A DNA stretch of 60,453 nt from Terriglobia bacterium (GCA_020073645.1 JAIQET010000021.1:1-60453); one strand, 5' to 3'; shown: positions 26,713-37,241, numbered from the stretch's first letter. Numbers and translations: made by a program. The notes: generated by a model not told the origin, from the letters alone.

Positions 26713-27300
26713 ATGAAGAACGTTCTGCTGTTGTCGTTGGCGGTGGTCGCGGCTGTTGGACTGCTGCTCGCGGCCGCTGCAACCTCGCCGCCGGCCCTGC
26801 CGCAGTACACCGCCGACAATCAAATGCTCCGTCCTGAGAACTATCGTGATTGGGTCTTCCTCTCCGCCGGCCTGGGGATGAGCTACAGCCCGCAAGCCGG
26901 AGGGCACGAAATGTTCACCAACGTATTCGTGCCGCAGTGGGCCTACCAGGAGTTCCAGAAGTCCGGCAAATGGCCCGATAAGAGCATCTTTGTCGTGGAG
27001 GAACGCGATTCGCAGACCAGGGGCTCCATCAACAAAGTCGGACATTTTCAAACCGACTTGATGGGCATGGGAGTGGAAGTGAAAGACAAGAGCCACTTCC
27101 CGGAAGAATGGGCCTACTTCAACTTCGGCGACGGCACCAAGTCCGCCAGGGCCAACCCCAAGGAAGGATGCTTCAACTGCCACGCGGCCCACGCAGCGGT
27201 CGAACACAGCTTCGTCCAGTTCTACCCCACACTGAAGCCGGTGGCCAAGAAGTTCAGCACCTACAACGCGCAGCGGGAGAACGTCGACGGGGCCAAGTAA
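26713..27300 (+). CDS. Cytochrome P460-family protein
   Basis: 195 aa, with GGAGAG 8-13 nt upstream of the ATG. A Sec signal peptide (about residues 1-23) leads into the P460 domain: LRPENYRDWVFLSAGLGMSY (about 39-58), HEMFTNVFVPQWAYQEF, and the single c-type heme site CFNCHAAH (about 154-161) near the C-terminus. Cytochrome P460 oxidises hydroxylamine in some nitrifiers and methanotrophs using a heme with a lysine cross-link; in heterotrophs the role is open. Lys residues are present between 75 and 110 but the cross-link residue cannot be assigned. Periplasmic. No nitrification genes are near. Confidence 0.88.
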   Translation: MKNVLLLSLAVVAAVGLLLAAAATSPPALPQYTADNQMLRPENYRDWVFLSAGLGMSYSPQAGGHEMFTNVFVPQWAYQEFQKSGKWPDKSIFVVEERDSQTRGSINKVGHFQTDLMGMGVEVKDKSHFPEEWAYFNFGDGTKSARANPKEGCFNCHAAHAAVEHSFVQFYPTLKPVAKKFSTYNAQRENVDGAK

Positions 27301-27473
27301 GCGGCGCCCGCCCATCGGTCCTGATTCGGATTCGCAGGGACGGGACTTTCCGCAGTGGGCGTGCGACCAGTAACCACTCGCCCTGTGCGCCTCGTCACTT
27401 CCTCCAAGTAATCGCCTCCTGTAATCTTTCTGGTTTAGCTGACAATGTCAGAAACTCTCTAACAGGTGCACTC

Positions 27474-28664
27474 ATGAAGCTTCTGGTCATCGGTTCCGGC
27501 ATGATGGGTTCGGCGGCAGCGTACGACATGGCGCGGCAAGAGCAGGTAGAGGCAGTGACGCTGGCGGACAGCGATCTGCCGCGGGCAAAGGAAGTCGCGG
27601 CACGGGTCAACAAGATTACTGGGCAGAAAAAGGTCCGCGCGGTCGAACTTGATGCTTCCAGTGAGAAGGCGGCCACCCGCCTGATGCGCGGCCACCAGGG
27701 CTGCCTCTCGGCTGTCCCCTATTTTCTGAATCTCGGCCTGGCCAAAGCGGCCGTCGAAGCCCGTTGCCACTTTGCCGATCTCGGCGGCAACAATACCGTT
27801 GTCCGCCAGGAACTGGCGCTGGCGAAGAAGGCGGAAAAGCGTGGCGTGGCGCTGGCGCCCGATTGCGGGCTGTCTCCCGGTATGGCTTCAATTCTCGGCG
27901 GAGAGCTGGTGCGGCGGCTGGGCGGACGCGCGGACGCGCTCAGGCTCTACGTCGGCGGACTGCCGGAAAGGCCCATGCCGCCGTTTCACTACCAGTTGGT
28001 GTTTTCGGTCGAAGGACTGATCAACGAATACGTCGAGCCGGCACGCATCCTGCGCAAAGGCAAGCTCGTGACCATCGAAGCGCTGACCGAGCCGGAAGAG
28101 TTCCACATGGCGGGCTTCTCGCCGCTGGTGGCGTTTCATACCTCGGGCGGGACTTCAACCTTGCCGGAAAGTTTCGCAGGCAAAGTCGGCGAGTGCTTTG
28201 AGAAGACGCTGCGCTATCCCGGACACTACGACCTGCTCTGCGAGCTAAAAGAACTGGGCCTGTTCTCCAGCGAAAAGATGAAGATCGGTAAGGCCGAGAT
28301 TGCGCCGCGCGCGATGATGTCGAAAGTGTTCGAGGGCAAGTTCGCCAGCAAGGGCCCGGACGTGTGCATCATGCGGCTGGAAGCGCACGAGTCGGTGCGC
28401 GCTCCGGGGGTTCGCGGGCTGCTCGGGGGACGGCTCAAGGGGCATGTGGCGTCGTTCACGCTGGTGGATCATTACGATCCCAAGACCGACATGAGCGCCA
28501 TGATGCGCACCACGGCATTTCCCGCTTCGATCGTGGTGCAGATGCTGGCTTCCGGCGCAATCGCCAAACGCGGCGCGGTCCTTCAGGAACGCGATGTACC
28601 GGCCGATATTTTCCTGGAGGAAATGGGAAGGCGAGGGATCAGGGTTGAGTACGCAATGGAGTGA
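27474..28664 (+). CDS. Saccharopine dehydrogenase-like NAD(P) oxidoreductase
   Basis: 396 aa from the ATG at 27474, where the Rossmann motif VIGSGMMGSAAAYDMA begins (residues 4-19); the longer open frame upstream runs over the P460 gene. Domain order fits the saccharopine dehydrogenase / lysine-6-dehydrogenase group: Rossmann half (about 1-125, ending FADLGGNN), catalytic domain with DCGLSPGMASILGGELVRR (about 128-146) and PMPPFHYQLVFSVEGLINEY (about 165-184). It may oxidise L-lysine or a related diamino acid; the exact substrate cannot be read. Only a weak AGGTG lies upstream. Confidence 0.85.
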   Translation: MKLLVIGSGMMGSAAAYDMARQEQVEAVTLADSDLPRAKEVAARVNKITGQKKVRAVELDASSEKAATRLMRGHQGCLSAVPYFLNLGLAKAAVEARCHFADLGGNNTVVRQELALAKKAEKRGVALAPDCGLSPGMASILGGELVRRLGGRADALRLYVGGLPERPMPPFHYQLVFSVEGLINEYVEPARILRKGKLVTIEALTEPEEFHMAGFSPLVAFHTSGGTSTLPESFAGKVGECFEKTLRYPGHYDLLCELKELGLFSSEKMKIGKAEIAPRAMMSKVFEGKFASKGPDVCIMRLEAHESVRAPGVRGLLGGRLKGHVASFTLVDHYDPKTDMSAMMRTTAFPASIVVQMLASGAIAKRGAVLQERDVPADIFLEEMGRRGIRVEYAME

Positions 28665-28675
28665 GGGAAATGCGA

Positions 28676-28762
28676 TTTTTGATTGTTGATTTGTGACTCC
28701 CGATGCTTGCTGCCCGTTATCGATTTTTCAATCATCAATCAAGAATCAGCAATCAACAATTC
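28676..28762. repeat. Heptameric repeat, inverted pair
   Basis: The left arm (28676-28696) has units TTTTTGA, TTGTTGA, TTTGTGA. The right arm (28728-28762) has TCAATCA, TCAATCA, AGAATCA, GCAATCA, ACAATTC. Unit complements (TTGTTGA versus TCAATCA/TCAACAA) allow a hairpin with a loop of about 31 nt. Confidence 0.75.
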
Positions 28763-28829
28763 CCCGCCCCTGACTTCTCACTTCTGCAATCCCCTTGCCT
28801 GCGGTAAGCTGTCGTCATCCGGAGGAAAC

Positions 28830-29258
28830 TTGCGTTACCTCGATCGTTTGCAACCATTGGCCCTGCTGGTTCTGCGTGTGGCGCTGGGTGTGGTCATGGT
28901 GGCCCATGGATATTCCAAGGTATTTGGCGGGCTCTCGCATTACGTGCAATACGTCACCAGCCTGGGGTTGCCGGGATGGTGGGCCTATCTGTCCGCGGCA
29001 GCGGAATTCCTGGGCGGCCTGCTGGTACTCGCGGGATTGTTTACCCGGGTCTCCGCCTTAGCCATCTGCATTGACTTGGGTGTTGCCATCTGGAAGGCTC
29101 ACTGGAGGAATGGTCTGTTGGGGGACAAGGGCTACGAATTCCCACTCGCCCTGGCAGCAATTGCCTTCGCATTGATTTTCTTCGGGGCGGGGCCTATCGC
29201 GCTCGACAGCATTCGGCGCGGCGGGGGTGGAGGCGTGAGCAAGGCACCGAAGAAGTGA
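28830..29258 (+). CDS. DoxX-family membrane protein
   Basis: 142 aa from the TTG at 28830, chosen because a perfect GGAGG sits at 28821-28825. Four hydrophobic helices: about 9-25 (LALLVLRVALGVVMVAHGYSK), 50-70 (AAAEFLGGLLVLAGLFTRVSA), 72-88 and 108-126. The AHGYSKVFGG and LGGLLVLAGLFTR motifs are characteristic of DoxX. The family is named for a thiosulfate:quinone oxidoreductase subunit, but most bacterial members are of unknown function and linked to redox stress. It is followed by a convergent E1 gene. Confidence 0.9.
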   Translation: MRYLDRLQPLALLVLRVALGVVMVAHGYSKVFGGLSHYVQYVTSLGLPGWWAYLSAAAEFLGGLLVLAGLFTRVSALAICIDLGVAIWKAHWRNGLLGDKGYEFPLALAAIAFALIFFGAGPIALDSIRRGGGGGVSKAPKK

Positions 29259-29391
29259 GCGTCGACAATGAGAAGGGGCCGGGCTTCTCCAGCCTTGCCT
29301 GCCCTCCAAGTCAATACTGCCCGTGCAACGCACCTTCGCCGACATCCCGGAGCGGCCTCGGAGTGACACAAAAAGTGGTGTCTGGATCAGC

Positions 29392-29426
29392 AGTTCCTAG
29401 TTCCTGGTTCTCAGTTCTCAGTTCTT
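29392..29426. repeat. Heptameric tandem repeat at the E1 stop codon
   Basis: Five 7-nt units (AGTTCCT twice, GGTTCTC, AGTTCTC, AGTTCTT) run into the stop codon of the minus-strand E1 gene at 29425-29427. Confidence 0.75.
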
Positions 29427-31647
29427 AGAACTCGCTGAGCTGCTTCATTGCTCGGAACAAATCGCTGGTCTGGGGCAGGATGGCGTCTTCGAGGATCGGT
29501 TGATAAGCGACGAAGGTGTCTTTGGCGGCGACGCGGCGCACGGGGGCGTCCAGGTGCTCGAACAGTTCGTCGGCGATGCGGGCGACGATCTCCGCGCCAT
29601 AGCCCCAGCTCAGCGAGTCTTCGTAGGCGACGATCACGCGGTTGGTCTTGCGTACGGAAGTGGCGATGGCTTCCCAGTCGAAGGGACTCAAGCAGCGCAA
29701 GTCGATCACTTCGACTTTCACTCCGTGCTCGCGCTCCAGCTTCTGCGCGGCTTGCAGGGCGCGGGGGACAACCGCTCCGTAGGTAATCACCGACAGGTCG
29801 GTTCCCGGCTGCACGACTTTGGCTTTGCCAAAGGGAATCATGTAGTCGGGGCCGGGGTAGGGCGCGCGTCCAAAGGTTTCGCGATACAGGCGCTTGTGCT
29901 CCAGGAACAGGACCGGATCGTCGCAGCGGATGGCAGTGCGCAGCAGGCCGGCGGCGTCGAGCGCATTGGAGGCGAACACGACGCGCAAGCCGGGAATGTG
30001 GGTGAAGATGCTCTCGCCACATTGCGAGTGATAGATGGCGCCGCCGGTGAGATATCCGCCGATGGCCACGCGTACGACCGCGGGGGCGGAAAAACCGTTA
30101 TTGGAGCGCCAGCGAATGAGCGGTAATTCGTCGCGCAGTTGCATCATGGCCGGCCAGATGTAGTCGAAGAACTGGATCTCGACCACCGGCTTGAGCCCGC
30201 GCGTGGCCATCCCGGTCGCCCGGCCCACGATGTTAGCTTCCGCCAGCGGCGAATTGAACACCCGGTCGGAACCGAATTCCGCCTGCAGGCCGGAGGTCAG
30301 CTTAAACACGCCGCCTTTCCCCTTGATCAACTTCTGCTGGAGGTACTGCTCACGGCTGCAGTCGGCCACGTCTTCCCCGAACATCACGATGCGCTCGTCG
30401 CGCCGCATCTCATCGCGCAGCGTGGCGTTGATCAGATCGGCCATGGTCTTGGGCTGCGCGGCTTTCTTGCCGTCGCTGGCCGCCGCTTGGGCGGTGACAG
30501 GCACCGGCTCGGTCGCAAAGGCGGAGGAGGTCGTGTCGAGATCCGGTGAATAGACGTAGCGTTCAACTGTGTCAGGCGTGGGTAAAGGCGCTTCCAGAGC
30601 CTGATCTACGGCCACTTGCAGACCGTCCTCCACCTGCTTTTCGAGCTGGTTGATGCCCTTTTCGTCGAGGATGCCTTCGCGGATGAGGAACATCTGCATG
30701 CGCGTGATGGGATCGCGCGCCACTTCGTCCTGGCGTTCGGACTCAGGACGATAAAGGCGCTCGTCATCCGAGAGCGAGTGCGAGTACGGCCGGATGACAT
30801 GGGCATGGATGAAAGCCGGACCGTTGCCCGCACGGCAGTGCGCCACCGAGCGTATGAAAGCCGCGAAGGTCGCCACCGGATCGATGCCGTCCACCTCCTC
30901 GAAATGGAAATTGGGGAAGCCGGCCACCAGGCGCGAGATGTTCCCGCCCGCAGTCTGCACTTCGACCGGGACGGAAATGGCGTACTCGTTGTCCTGGATC
31001 ACGAAGACCACGGGCAGCTTGCGGTTGGAGGCGGTGTTCATCCCCTCCCAGAACTCACCTTCGCTGGTGGTGCCGTCGCCGAGGGAAACGTAAGTGACCT
31101 CGTCGCCGTGGAACGTGACGTCTTTGAACTGGCGATAGTCCCCGGTGGCCTTCCGGGCGGCCTCGGGGTGCGCGGCAAAGTAGCGTCCGGCTTCGGCACA
31201 ACCCACGGCCTGGAGCACTTGGGAACCGGTGGGCGAGGACTGGGTAACCACGTTGAGCTTGGGATAGCTCCAGTGGGAGGGCATCTGCCGGCCACCGGAG
31301 TTGGGATCGTCGGCTGCGCCCACAGCCTGCAGGAGCATCTCGTAAGGGGTAGCGCCCAAAGCGAGGCACAGGGCGCGGTCGCGGTAATAAGGATAGAACC
31401 AGTCGTAGCCCGCTTTGAGCGTAAAGCCCGCGGCCACACCCACGGCTTCGTGACCGGCGCCGGAGATCTGGAAGAAGATCTTCTGCTGCCGCTTGAGCAG
31501 GATTTCCCGGTCGTCCACCCGCCGGGAGGTGTACATGATGCGGTAGGCCTCGATCAGTTGCTGGCGGGAAAGCCCCTCGTAGGACTTGCCCGTCGTCCTG
31601 ACGTCCGCTTCAGCCAGTGGTTTGGGCTCTGTCTTGGTGGTCGCCAT
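29425..31647 (-). CDS. 2-oxoacid dehydrogenase E1, fused alpha and beta subunits
   Basis: 740 aa from the ATG at 31647. Residues about 20-340 are the E1-alpha domain: [18 protein letters not shown] (about 48-65), the thiamine-diphosphate motif [12 protein letters not shown]...N (about 185-212) and [10 protein letters not shown] phospho-loop-like sequence. A linker follows (about 350-400), then the E1-beta domain (about 405-735): [36 protein letters not shown]. This fusion is typical of branched-chain-type E1 (BKD) in several phyla. E2 and E3 are not adjacent. It decarboxylates a 2-oxoacid and reductively acylates E2; substrate (branched-chain or pyruvate) is not determined. Confidence 0.92.
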   Translation of the reverse strand: MATTKTEPKPLAEADVRTTGKSYEGLSRQQLIEAYRIMYTSRRVDDREILLKRQQKIFFQISGAGHEAVGVAAGFTLKAGYDWFYPYYRDRALCLALGATPYEMLLQAVGAADDPNSGGRQMPSHWSYPKLNVVTQSSPTGSQVLQAVGCAEAGRYFAAHPEAARKATGDYRQFKDVTFHGDEVTYVSLGDGTTSEGEFWEGMNTASNRKLPVVFVIQDNEYAISVPVEVQTAGGNISRLVAGFPNFHFEEVDGIDPVATFAAFIRSVAHCRAGNGPAFIHAHVIRPYSHSLSDDERLYRPESERQDEVARDPITRMQMFLIREGILDEKGINQLEKQVEDGLQVAVDQALEAPLPTPDTVERYVYSPDLDTTSSAFATEPVPVTAQAAASDGKKAAQPKTMADLINATLRDEMRRDERIVMFGEDVADCSREQYLQQKLIKGKGGVFKLTSGLQAEFGSDRVFNSPLAEANIVGRATGMATRGLKPVVEIQFFDYIWPAMMQLRDELPLIRWRSNNGFSAPAVVRVAIGGYLTGGAIYHSQCGESIFTHIPGLRVVFASNALDAAGLLRTAIRCDDPVLFLEHKRLYRETFGRAPYPGPDYMIPFGKAKVVQPGTDLSVITYGAVVPRALQAAQKLEREHGVKVEVIDLRCLSPFDWEAIATSVRKTNRVIVAYEDSLSWGYGAEIVARIADELFEHLDAPVRRVAAKDTFVAYQPILEDAILPQTSDLFRAMKQLSEF

Positions 31648-31712
31648 CCGATTCCCTGTTTCCCGGGGTGGAACGATGCCAAAGCATTGTAAATCATAGC
31701 ACTGGGCAAGCA

Positions 31713-31828
31713 GCATTCAGCAGTCAGCACTCAGCATTCAGCCTCAGGGGATCCCATCCGACAACCGGAAGTGCCTTTGAGAAACCGCCTGGATCCTGGG
31801 GTGGCTGAGTGCTGACTGCTGAGTGCTA
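31713..31828. repeat. Heptameric repeat, long inverted pair
   Basis: The left arm (31713-31743) has units GCATTCA, GCAGTCA, GCACTCA, GCATTCA then GCC. The right arm (31803-31828) has GGC then TGAGTGC, TGACTGC, TGAGTGC. The right arm is nearly the exact inverse complement of the left, so a stem of about 25 bp around a ~60-nt loop is possible. It fills the divergent spacer between the E1 and HAD genes. Confidence 0.85.
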
Positions 31829-31841
31829 TCCTTAAATCGGC

Positions 31842-32528
31842 ATGATCAAGTTCAACCGCCAGTTCGCCCCAAACGCCATCAAGCTGCTGATCTTTGATCT
31901 GGACGGCACCCTGATCGACTCGCGACTGGACCTGGTGCACTCGATCAATGCCATGCTGCGGCATTTCAGCCGTCCCGAACTGCCCGACGAAATCGTGGCC
32001 TCGTACGTGGGGGACGGGGCCCCCATGCTGGTGCGGCGTGCACTGGGTGATCCCAAGGACGAAGTCTTCCTCAAACGCGCCCTGGACTATTTTCTTGCCT
32101 ACTATCGCGAGCATAAGCTTGACCACACGCACGTTTACGACGGCATCAAGCCCGCACTGGCTGCCATCCAGAACGCCAATGGCACTCGCCGCCTGATGGC
32201 AGTGCTCTCGAACAAGCCGGTGCACCCTTCGCGGGCGATTGTTGAAGCTCTCGGCCTCGGCGAATTCTTTGTCTCCGTGTACGGGGGCAACAGCTTTGCC
32301 ACCAAGAAGCCCGACCCGCTGGGCGCCCAGACCATCCTGCACCAGACCAAGATGCATCCGGAAGAAACACTGATGGTGGGGGACTCCTCCAACGACGTGC
32401 TGACCGGCCGCAACGCCGGCCTATGGACCTGCGGCGTCACCTACGGCTTTGCCCCACACACTTTGTGTGAAGCGCCGCCCGACGTCATGGTGGATACGCC
32501 GCGGGAACTGGCCACGTTGCTGGGATGA
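31842..32528 (+). CDS. HAD-family phosphatase (phosphoglycolate phosphatase-like)
   Basis: 228 aa. All four HAD motifs appear: LLIFDLDGTLIDSR (motif I, nucleophile and acid Asp, about residues 16-29), VLSNKP (motif II, about 121-126), FATKKPDP (motif III Lys, about 149-156) and MVGDSSNDVLTGRNAG (motif IV, about 175-190). The helical cap between motif I and II (about 30-105) fits the Gph/PGP type. It may dephosphorylate 2-phosphoglycolate; the family is broad, so substrate is only suggested. No strong Shine-Dalgarno precedes the start, which lies just after the heptad repeat arm. Confidence 0.88.
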   Translation: MIKFNRQFAPNAIKLLIFDLDGTLIDSRLDLVHSINAMLRHFSRPELPDEIVASYVGDGAPMLVRRALGDPKDEVFLKRALDYFLAYYREHKLDHTHVYDGIKPALAAIQNANGTRRLMAVLSNKPVHPSRAIVEALGLGEFFVSVYGGNSFATKKPDPLGAQTILHQTKMHPEETLMVGDSSNDVLTGRNAGLWTCGVTYGFAPHTLCEAPPDVMVDTPRELATLLG

Positions 32529-32533
32529 AACCC

Positions 32534-32568
32534 CCTAGCCACTAGCCAGCTACTAGCAACCAGCTACC
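32534..32568. repeat. Heptameric tandem repeat
   Basis: Five exact 7-nt units (CCTAGCC, ACTAGCC, AGCTACT, AGCAACC, AGCTACC) between the HAD gene and the next gene. Confidence 0.75.
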
Positions 32569-32589
32569 TTCGGTAAACTGCACTCAACC

Positions 32590-33207
32590 ATGCGAAACGG
32601 CAATAGCGACTTCAGCCCCGCCGAACTGCGCAAGCTGCGCAGCCTGAAGGATCCGCACGGCATCCAGCGCTTTCTCGACGACATGCCGTATCACCTGGCT
32701 GATACTGCCTGGTCACCACGACACGTGCTGCGGGAAGACACGGCGCACTGCTTCGAAGGTGCCATGCTGGCGGCGGCGGCGCTGCGGGTCAACGGGTATC
32801 CCCCGCTGGTCTTCGATCTGGAGGCGGAGAAGGATACCGACCACGTGGTCGCCATCTACCGCACGAACGGCCACTGGGGCGCGGTGGCCAAGTCGAACTA
32901 CACCGGGTGCCGCTACCGCGAGCCGGTTTATCGCTCCCTGCGGGAACTGGCCCTGAGCTATTTTGACGTGTATTTCAACCTGCGGCGGGAGCGCTCGTTG
33001 CGCCGCTTCTCGCGCCCCGTCAACCTGGCGCGCTTCGATGCCCGGGAATGGATGACTACCGACAAACCGCTGTGGTTTGTGGCCGAGTATCTGTTCGACA
33101 TCCGCCATTACCCTTTGGTTACACCCGCGATGGCGAAGCGTCTGCACCGACTGGACGATCGTTCGTTCCGGGCGGGATGTTTAGGGCGAGCGGAGAAAAC
33201 GGTGTAA
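32590..33207 (+). CDS. Conserved hypothetical with transglutaminase-like Cys/His signature
   Basis: 205 aa, no signal peptide or membrane helix. The central part reads like a transglutaminase/papain-like core: an HCFEGAMLAAAALRVNGYPP segment (Cys about residue 55) with a small-residue helix, then DTDHVVAIYRTNGHWGAVAKSNY (part; His about 88). This is the Cys-helix then strand-His order of that fold, with the third residue not obvious (N in KSNY is a candidate). I recall similar YREPVYRSLRELALSYF-type proteins across bacteria without a known role. The start lacks a Shine-Dalgarno. Confidence 0.6.
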   Translation: MRNGNSDFSPAELRKLRSLKDPHGIQRFLDDMPYHLADTAWSPRHVLREDTAHCFEGAMLAAAALRVNGYPPLVFDLEAEKDTDHVVAIYRTNGHWGAVAKSNYTGCRYREPVYRSLRELALSYFDVYFNLRRERSLRRFSRPVNLARFDAREWMTTDKPLWFVAEYLFDIRHYPLVTPAMAKRLHRLDDRSFRAGCLGRAEKTV

Positions 33208-33423
33208 CCCACAGACCGAGGCGCAAGATGAAAAACCGCCGAGATCGCAGAAACCGCCTCTTGGGGCTTATGAAGGGATGAAGGCGATCTCTGCGAGGAT
33301 CTCTCGACGGAGCCTCAGAACCGTTGGCCCAACCATAGAGCACGCTGGCCGGCGGGTTGTTAATACCTTGTCAAAACCTTGCACTTTTTGTGCGCAGGGC
33401 AAATTTTGCGGTGGAGTTTTGTG

Positions 33424-34170
33424 ATGAAGAGAAACATGCTCGTAGCGGGTGTCTTGTTATGTCTGCTGGGCCCGGGGACGGCCAGAGCACAGGATGCGAC
33501 GGACATTACCTCCGAGCCGCATCATCACCTGCTGCTGGAGAACGACAAAGTCCGGGTGTTTGAGGTCATGATTGGCGCGCACACCTCCACCCAACTCACC
33601 CGTCACGAGCACAATTACCTGGTCGTTACCCTGGCGGACAGCGAAATTGCCAGTTGGGCTGAAGGACAGGCGGGCGTCATCACCTATCGTTACAACCAGA
33701 ACGATATGCGCTTCTTTTTTCGCGGACCAGCACGTACCATGCGCAACGATACTGCGAACGAGTATCACAACCTCACCGTGGAATTCCTCAACCCGAAGGT
33801 GACCACCTTCGGCTATCAGCCCGACGCGGGGCACTGGGAATACGGCAGCAGTGCCCTGCCTCCGCCGGTCGACTCGCGGGCGAAATTTACCGATGTCATG
33901 GAGCTGGGCGAAGCCACCGTGAAAGATGTGCAGCTACTGCCGGACGATGAGTACCCTGCACCAGAGAAGGAAGCTGCGGAACTGGTAATCGCGTTGAGCG
34001 ATCTCGACCTGAAAACCATGGAGGGCCGGATTCGCAAGTCGCCGGGAGAACTGGCCTGGATTGAGCCCGGCCGCAAGGCGAAGTTGGTGAACAATGGCAC
34101 CGAACCGGCGCGGCTTGTGCTCGTTGAGTTGAGGTCGCAAGCATCTTCCGGCGACTCCGGCGGGTTCTAA
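33424..34170 (+). CDS. Exported cupin-domain protein
   Basis: 248 aa from the ATG at 33424 (GTGGAG 8 nt upstream). Signal peptide about residues 1-22 (cleavage near ARAQ). A cupin fold is suggested by LLENDKVRVFEVMIGAHTSTQLTRHEHNYLVVTL (residues about 36-69, quoted in part, with HEH in the expected metal-binding position) and a second barrel-like half near ELAWIEPGRKAKLVNNGTEPARLVLVEL (about 210-237). It may be a bicupin; the second half lacks the histidine motif. Periplasmic. The next gene starts 16 nt downstream, so they may be co-transcribed. Function unknown. Confidence 0.65.
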   Translation: MKRNMLVAGVLLCLLGPGTARAQDATDITSEPHHHLLLENDKVRVFEVMIGAHTSTQLTRHEHNYLVVTLADSEIASWAEGQAGVITYRYNQNDMRFFFRGPARTMRNDTANEYHNLTVEFLNPKVTTFGYQPDAGHWEYGSSALPPPVDSRAKFTDVMELGEATVKDVQLLPDDEYPAPEKEAAELVIALSDLDLKTMEGRIRKSPGELAWIEPGRKAKLVNNGTEPARLVLVELRSQASSGDSGGF

Positions 34171-34186
34171 GGACGTAGATTCGGCT

Positions 34187-35113
34187 ATGCATCTCGACAA
34201 AGTCACTCTCTGCCTGCTTGTGGTTGCCTTGCCCGGGCTCGCGCAGGCCCAGGAAGCCGGTTCGCCCGCACCGGCCGCGACCGCAACGTCTCGGAAGGAC
34301 GCTGGTCCTGCCGAGATCCTTACCAATGACCAGATTCGGGAACTCATCCGCCAGGCCGCCGAGAAGGATATTGAGAACGACAAGAAGCAGCGCGACTACA
34401 CCTATATCGAACACGAAGAAGAGCACAAGCTGGACGGCAAGGGCCAGGTCAAGTCCACCGAAACCCGAACCTACGAAATCATGGTGCTGTACGAGGAACC
34501 GGTGCGAAAGCTAACCGCCAGGGACGACAAACCGCTCTCTGACAAGGACTCCCGGAAGGAAGACGAGAAGATTCAGAAGGTCATCGAGAAACGCAAGAGC
34601 GAGAGCGAGGAGGACCGCAACAAGCGTCTGCAGAAACAGGAGAAAGACCGCGAGGAGGACCGCGCGTTCGTGAAAGAGATCGCGGATGCCTACAACTTCC
34701 GGCTCGCGGGGGTGGAGGAGTGGGAAGGCCGCTCAACCTACGTGATTGACGCGGATCCCCGCCCCGGCTATGAGCCTCACATGAAGAATGCGAAGTTCCT
34801 GCCCAAGTTCCGCTTCCGCACCTGGGTGGACAAAGCCGAGATGCAATGGGTGAAACTCGACATCCAGTGCATCGATACTGTCTCCGTCGGCTTGTTCCTG
34901 GTGCGCCTGCACAAAGGCTCGAACATCCAGATTGAGCAGACGCGGATCAATGACGAAGTCTGGCTCCCAAAACATGTGGCGCTGAAACTCGACGCGCGCG
35001 TGGCGCTGCTTAAAGGCCTGAACGTTTCCGAGGATGTAACCTACCGCGACTACAAGAAGTTCCGGGCGGAGACCAAGATTGTGCCGATGGGGGAGGTTCA
35101 GGAATCACACTAG
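34187..35113 (+). CDS. Exported hypothetical protein
   Basis: 308 aa with a signal peptide (about residues 1-22, ending LAQAQ). Residues about 110-165 are extremely Glu/Lys/Arg-rich and probably form a coiled coil (RKEDEKIQKVIEKRKSESEED, part). The C-terminal part (about 170-300) is beta-rich with FRLAGVEEWEGRSTYVIDADPRPGYEP and FRTWVDKAEMQWVKLDIQ (both in part), reminiscent of LolA/LppX-type lipoprotein-binding half-barrels, but I cannot confirm this. It ends convergently to atpC with a heptad repeat between. Function unknown. Confidence 0.6.
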   Translation: MHLDKVTLCLLVVALPGLAQAQEAGSPAPAATATSRKDAGPAEILTNDQIRELIRQAAEKDIENDKKQRDYTYIEHEEEHKLDGKGQVKSTETRTYEIMVLYEEPVRKLTARDDKPLSDKDSRKEDEKIQKVIEKRKSESEEDRNKRLQKQEKDREEDRAFVKEIADAYNFRLAGVEEWEGRSTYVIDADPRPGYEPHMKNAKFLPKFRFRTWVDKAEMQWVKLDIQCIDTVSVGLFLVRLHKGSNIQIEQTRINDEVWLPKHVALKLDARVALLKGLNVSEDVTYRDYKKFRAETKIVPMGEVQESH

Positions 35114-35145
35114 GCGCCAGCCGGGCGGTAATGAGCTGGGTTGTG

Positions 35146-35187
35146 GTGAGTCTGGGGTCTGAGGTCTGACGTCCAACGTCTGGATCT
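35146..35187. repeat. Heptameric tandem repeat at the atpC stop
   Basis: Six 7-nt units (GTGAGTC, TGGGGTC, TGAGGTC, TGACGTC, CAACGTC, TGGATCT) run into the atpC stop codon (minus strand, 35186-35188). Confidence 0.75.
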
Positions 35188-35593
35188 AGCTCTTCTTTTC
35201 TGCCACCTCAAGCCGGGTTTCGGCGCGTCGCAGGGCGATGGCGGCACGGTTGAAGTCCGTCTCCGGATTGGCACTCTTCAATCGTTCCTCAGCGCGTTGC
35301 TTGGCTTCCTGGGCGCGCCTTATGTCGATTTCTTCGGCGCGCTCGGCGGTTTCGGCGAGGACCGTGACTTTGTCAGGCAGCACCTCGGCAAAGCCCCAGG
35401 CAACCGCCAAGCGATGGGTGTAGCCGTTGGCGCGGTAGCTGATCTCGCCCACCGCCAGTTCGGTAATCAAGGGCGCGTGGCCGGGCAGGATGCCGAGATA
35501 GCCCTTCTTGCCGGGAATCTGCATCTCCTCGGCGGCGTCGCGCACCACCATCTTCTCCGGGGTGACGATTTCGAGTTGGAAAGTGTCGGTCAT
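35186..35593 (-). CDS. atpC: F1 ATP synthase epsilon subunit
   Basis: 135 aa from ATG 35593 (MTDTFQLEIVTPE). The beta-sandwich N-domain (about residues 1-85; IPGKKGYLGILPGHAPLITELAVGEI, part, the family signature) and C-terminal helical hairpin (about 88-135) are both present. It is the central-stalk subunit that links rotation to the c-ring and can inhibit ATPase. The start codon is itself part of a heptad repeat (CATTGGT on the plus strand), and no Shine-Dalgarno precedes it. Last gene of the F1 operon. Confidence 0.95.
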   Translation of the reverse strand: MTDTFQLEIVTPEKMVVRDAAEEMQIPGKKGYLGILPGHAPLITELAVGEISYRANGYTHRLAVAWGFAEVLPDKVTVLAETAERAEEIDIRRAQEAKQRAEERLKSANPETDFNRAAIALRRAETRLEVAEKKS

Positions 35594-35676
35594 TGGTCGT
35601 TCGTCGTTGGTCGTTAGTAAAGCCTCCAGCGGTGAGAGTCCCTGGCCAACGACCAACAGCCAACGACCAGCGACGG
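35591..35676. repeat. Heptameric repeat, inverted pair, including the atpC start codon
   Basis: Left arm 35591-35618: units CATTGGT, CGTTCGT, CGTTGGT, CGTTAGT. Right arm 35643-35676: GGCCAAC-type units CCAACGA, CCAACAG, CCAACGA, CCAGCGA. The arms are inverse complements. They fill the atpD-atpC gap. Confidence 0.8.
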
Positions 35677-35679
35677 TTC

Positions 35680-37128
<1,449 letters not shown>

Positions 37129-37137
37129 TCAAAAACC

Positions 37138-37238
37138 AGCAATTAGCACCTAGCAATTAGCATTTGGCCCCTATCCGTCCTTGCCAGTATCGGCGGGGAC
37201 CCTACTGGCCAAATGCTAAGTGCTAATTGCTAAGTGCT
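37138..37238. repeat. Heptameric repeat, long inverted pair, between atpD and atpG
   Basis: Left arm 37138-37168: AGCAATT, AGCACCT, AGCAATT, AGCATTT then GGCC. Right arm 37207-37238: GGCC then AAATGCT, AAGTGCT, AATTGCT, AAGTGCT. The inverse complement differs at only a few positions, giving a stem of about 30 bp and a 40-nt loop. The same arms recur between atpA and atpH. Confidence 0.9.
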
Positions 37239-37241
37239 GCT

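Noticed and set aside
31713..31828. Inverted repeat as insertion-sequence ends
   Set aside because: The enclosed ~60 nt hold no transposase, there is no target duplication, and the arms are internally repetitive.
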